DNA of 64,000 nucleotides, taken from NCBI GenBank assembly GCA_014529385.2, contig CM043958.1, positions 153,349,293 to 153,413,292 of the forward strand, in the 5' to 3' direction. Both the position numbers and the translations under genes were made by a program. Source of the DNA: Adiantum capillus-veneris (taxonomy: Eukaryota > Streptophyta > Polypodiopsida > Polypodiales > Pteridaceae). Each line of letters opens with the position of its first letter. Positions within the stretch are counted from its first letter, which is position 1. Under the pieces are notes generated by a model. It saw nothing but the letters and a program-made list of their open reading frames with translations, made no database searches and was not told the origin of the DNA. Below, piece by piece: positions 62,641-64,000 of this stretch.

Positions 62641-64000
62641 ATTTGCGACAAGAGTGACGAGGTAGTCATTGAGTAGCTTTATATTGCAGACCGTCTATCT
62701 CGGAGGAGTGCTTAGCGGTGCTGTTTGTTGCATTGTGATGTGCCAACCATTGAATATTCCTACTTGGGTGAGATTGCCTGGGTATGTAATTTATTGCATC
62801 AAGACACCCGATATAGATCAGTGCGTTCTGGGTGTGATGGCTAATTTTGCTATGCCGAAATATCAAGAGCTCCAATATGGAATGAGAAAACTAAATGACC
62901 ATTTGCTATTCACCTGTCCTAAAAACCATAAAAATATTGTACAAGAACTCCACATGCTCATTAATGACCACTAAGAATTTTGAAATTGACAATTGTCGCA
63001 GCTAAGGCCATCAAAGCACGTTAATCATAATCAGCTCATAAATAGTGCTACACTGCTTATATGTTTAGTTTCAGGGTACTTGGCACTAATGTGTGATACC
63101 CATTTACACCTTGCTTTGGTATTTGATCCTGAAGCCCTATGTAAGGATTCCTAGCTCCTTGGGTGCATAAATTCAATGTAACCGATGTGGCTCCATCCTT
63201 TCTAAGCTGATCTATGGGAGGGTGGTACAATGGAGATACTTTGAAAACGGAATATGAGGGACATATGATGTGGATATGCTACCAACTGCAAGAGACTTTT
63301 GACATGACCCTTGAAATGTCAAAAGCCTGACCTGACGCTTGAAATATATCTTCAAGTGCAGTGTTATTCTCGTAGCTCATATGTCCCTCTCCTTATTCAG
63401 GTGGATAAGATGTGTAGACAAAGGTTTGCAAAGCCATGTTGGAGAGATGACGGGGTGCGAAAAGGAAGAGGGTTTATTGCTCAATATCGTACTTCAATTG
63501 CTTGTTGGCTCAGGTGGTCCTCTTCACTTAGGTCTGATAGGCTTGGAATTATGACTAATGCTGGATTGATAGCCTTAGTGGCAGATGCCAAGCATCAAAC
63601 TCTTGTGGGATGTGTCTACCTTTGGAAGTCTTTGATCTACAAAAGTGAATCTTTGAAGGATTTTGGCAGCATAGTGAGCAAGCAAGCGCACGAGCATGCA
63701 ATTTGCATTATTTCAAGTCATTCTATGATAATTACAGCGTTCTCACAGCTCAGAATATTTTGAACAGACCCAAGCTACACCACAGCTAGGGATAGTCGGC
63801 ATTCAACTATTCTCATTAATTCAGTGCACCAATGTTCATCACTCCCATACCTCTTAAGTGTAAAAAACTGGAAAAATTTGCGAACGTCAATGTAAAACAG
63901 GAAACTGATTAGCAGTGAGTTGGCATCGTTTTTTTATTTTTCTTTTATTTGGCTGGTGGGTGGTTCACATGAGAATGGGTTGGATGCCAGAGTTGTGATG
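62641..64000. other. Mostly unassigned DNA to the right edge
   Basis: 62,641-62,890 is homologous to 6,410-6,720 (decayed retroelement). The rest has no transposon motifs. A 150-codon plus-strand ORF (63,311-63,763; QVDKMCRQRFAKPCWRDD, MTNAGLIALVADAKHQTLVG) and an open minus-strand stretch near 63,060-63,240 (LRKDGATSVTLN) are unrecognised. Either could be part of a host exon or chance. Confidence 0.35.

Overview
The window is nuclear DNA of a land plant with a large, transposon-packed genome. It has no bacterial-style gene layout. Nearly all of it is nested retrotransposons: Ty3/gypsy chromoviruses with C-terminal chromodomains, and two kinds of LINE. Threaded through them on the minus strand are five small exons of one plant gene, an isoamylase-type starch debranching enzyme that best fits the non-catalytic ISA2 class. 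All four introns between the exons are GT-AG with matching codon phase. One of them is 17.7 kb and filled with elements. The flanking introns run beyond what I can assign: at least 27 kb to the left edge, and about 17.6 kb to the right edge with no recognised exon. A seedless plant such as a fern, or another giant-intron lineage, is plausible, but the sequence does not settle it.

Layout. 1-3,030: end of a chromovirus pol and its 3' LTR (family B). 3,120-6,828: a retropepsin fragment, a C-rich minisatellite and a 317-bp tandem duplication. 6,829-8,860: an LTR of family A with primer site, an inverted-repeat hairpin and an L1 fragment. 8,870-16,974: a minus-strand family B LTR split by a full-length L1-type LINE with a 15-16 bp target duplication. 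16,975-18,150: integrase remains of that minus-strand chromovirus. 18,150-27,300: a head-to-tail array of six or seven copies of a second LINE family, separated by (CT)n, (GT)n or (TTC)n tracts. 27,343-28,376: three ISA2-like exons. 28,377-46,071: the 17.7-kb intron, holding a LINE split by a family A LTR and by a solo LTR, a second L1 copy split by an unusual LTR element with a 1,000-codon ORF, and degenerate chromovirus DNA. 46,072-46,397: two more ISA2-like exons. 47,680-56,894: chromovirus remains, then a complete chromovirus (49,211-56,674; TSD ccaga) inserted into an open reading frame. 56,895-62,640: family A LTRs broken by LINEs exactly at their CT tract, and another decayed chromovirus. 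62,641-64,000: mostly unassigned.

The most interesting signal is the second LINE family, called msLINE here. Its copies sit in CT/GT microsatellites. Two family A LTRs that lack the LINE show an uninterrupted CT tract at the place where two others are broken. The copies end in a conserved 3' stem-loop whose stem changes by paired substitutions. Where the ORF2 C-terminus survives, it carries a PCNA-interacting (PIP) box of the form QxQ[I/L]TDFF. Together these suggest a non-LTR retrotransposon lineage that targets microsatellites and may be linked to replication. This is inference and needs copy-number and alignment tests.
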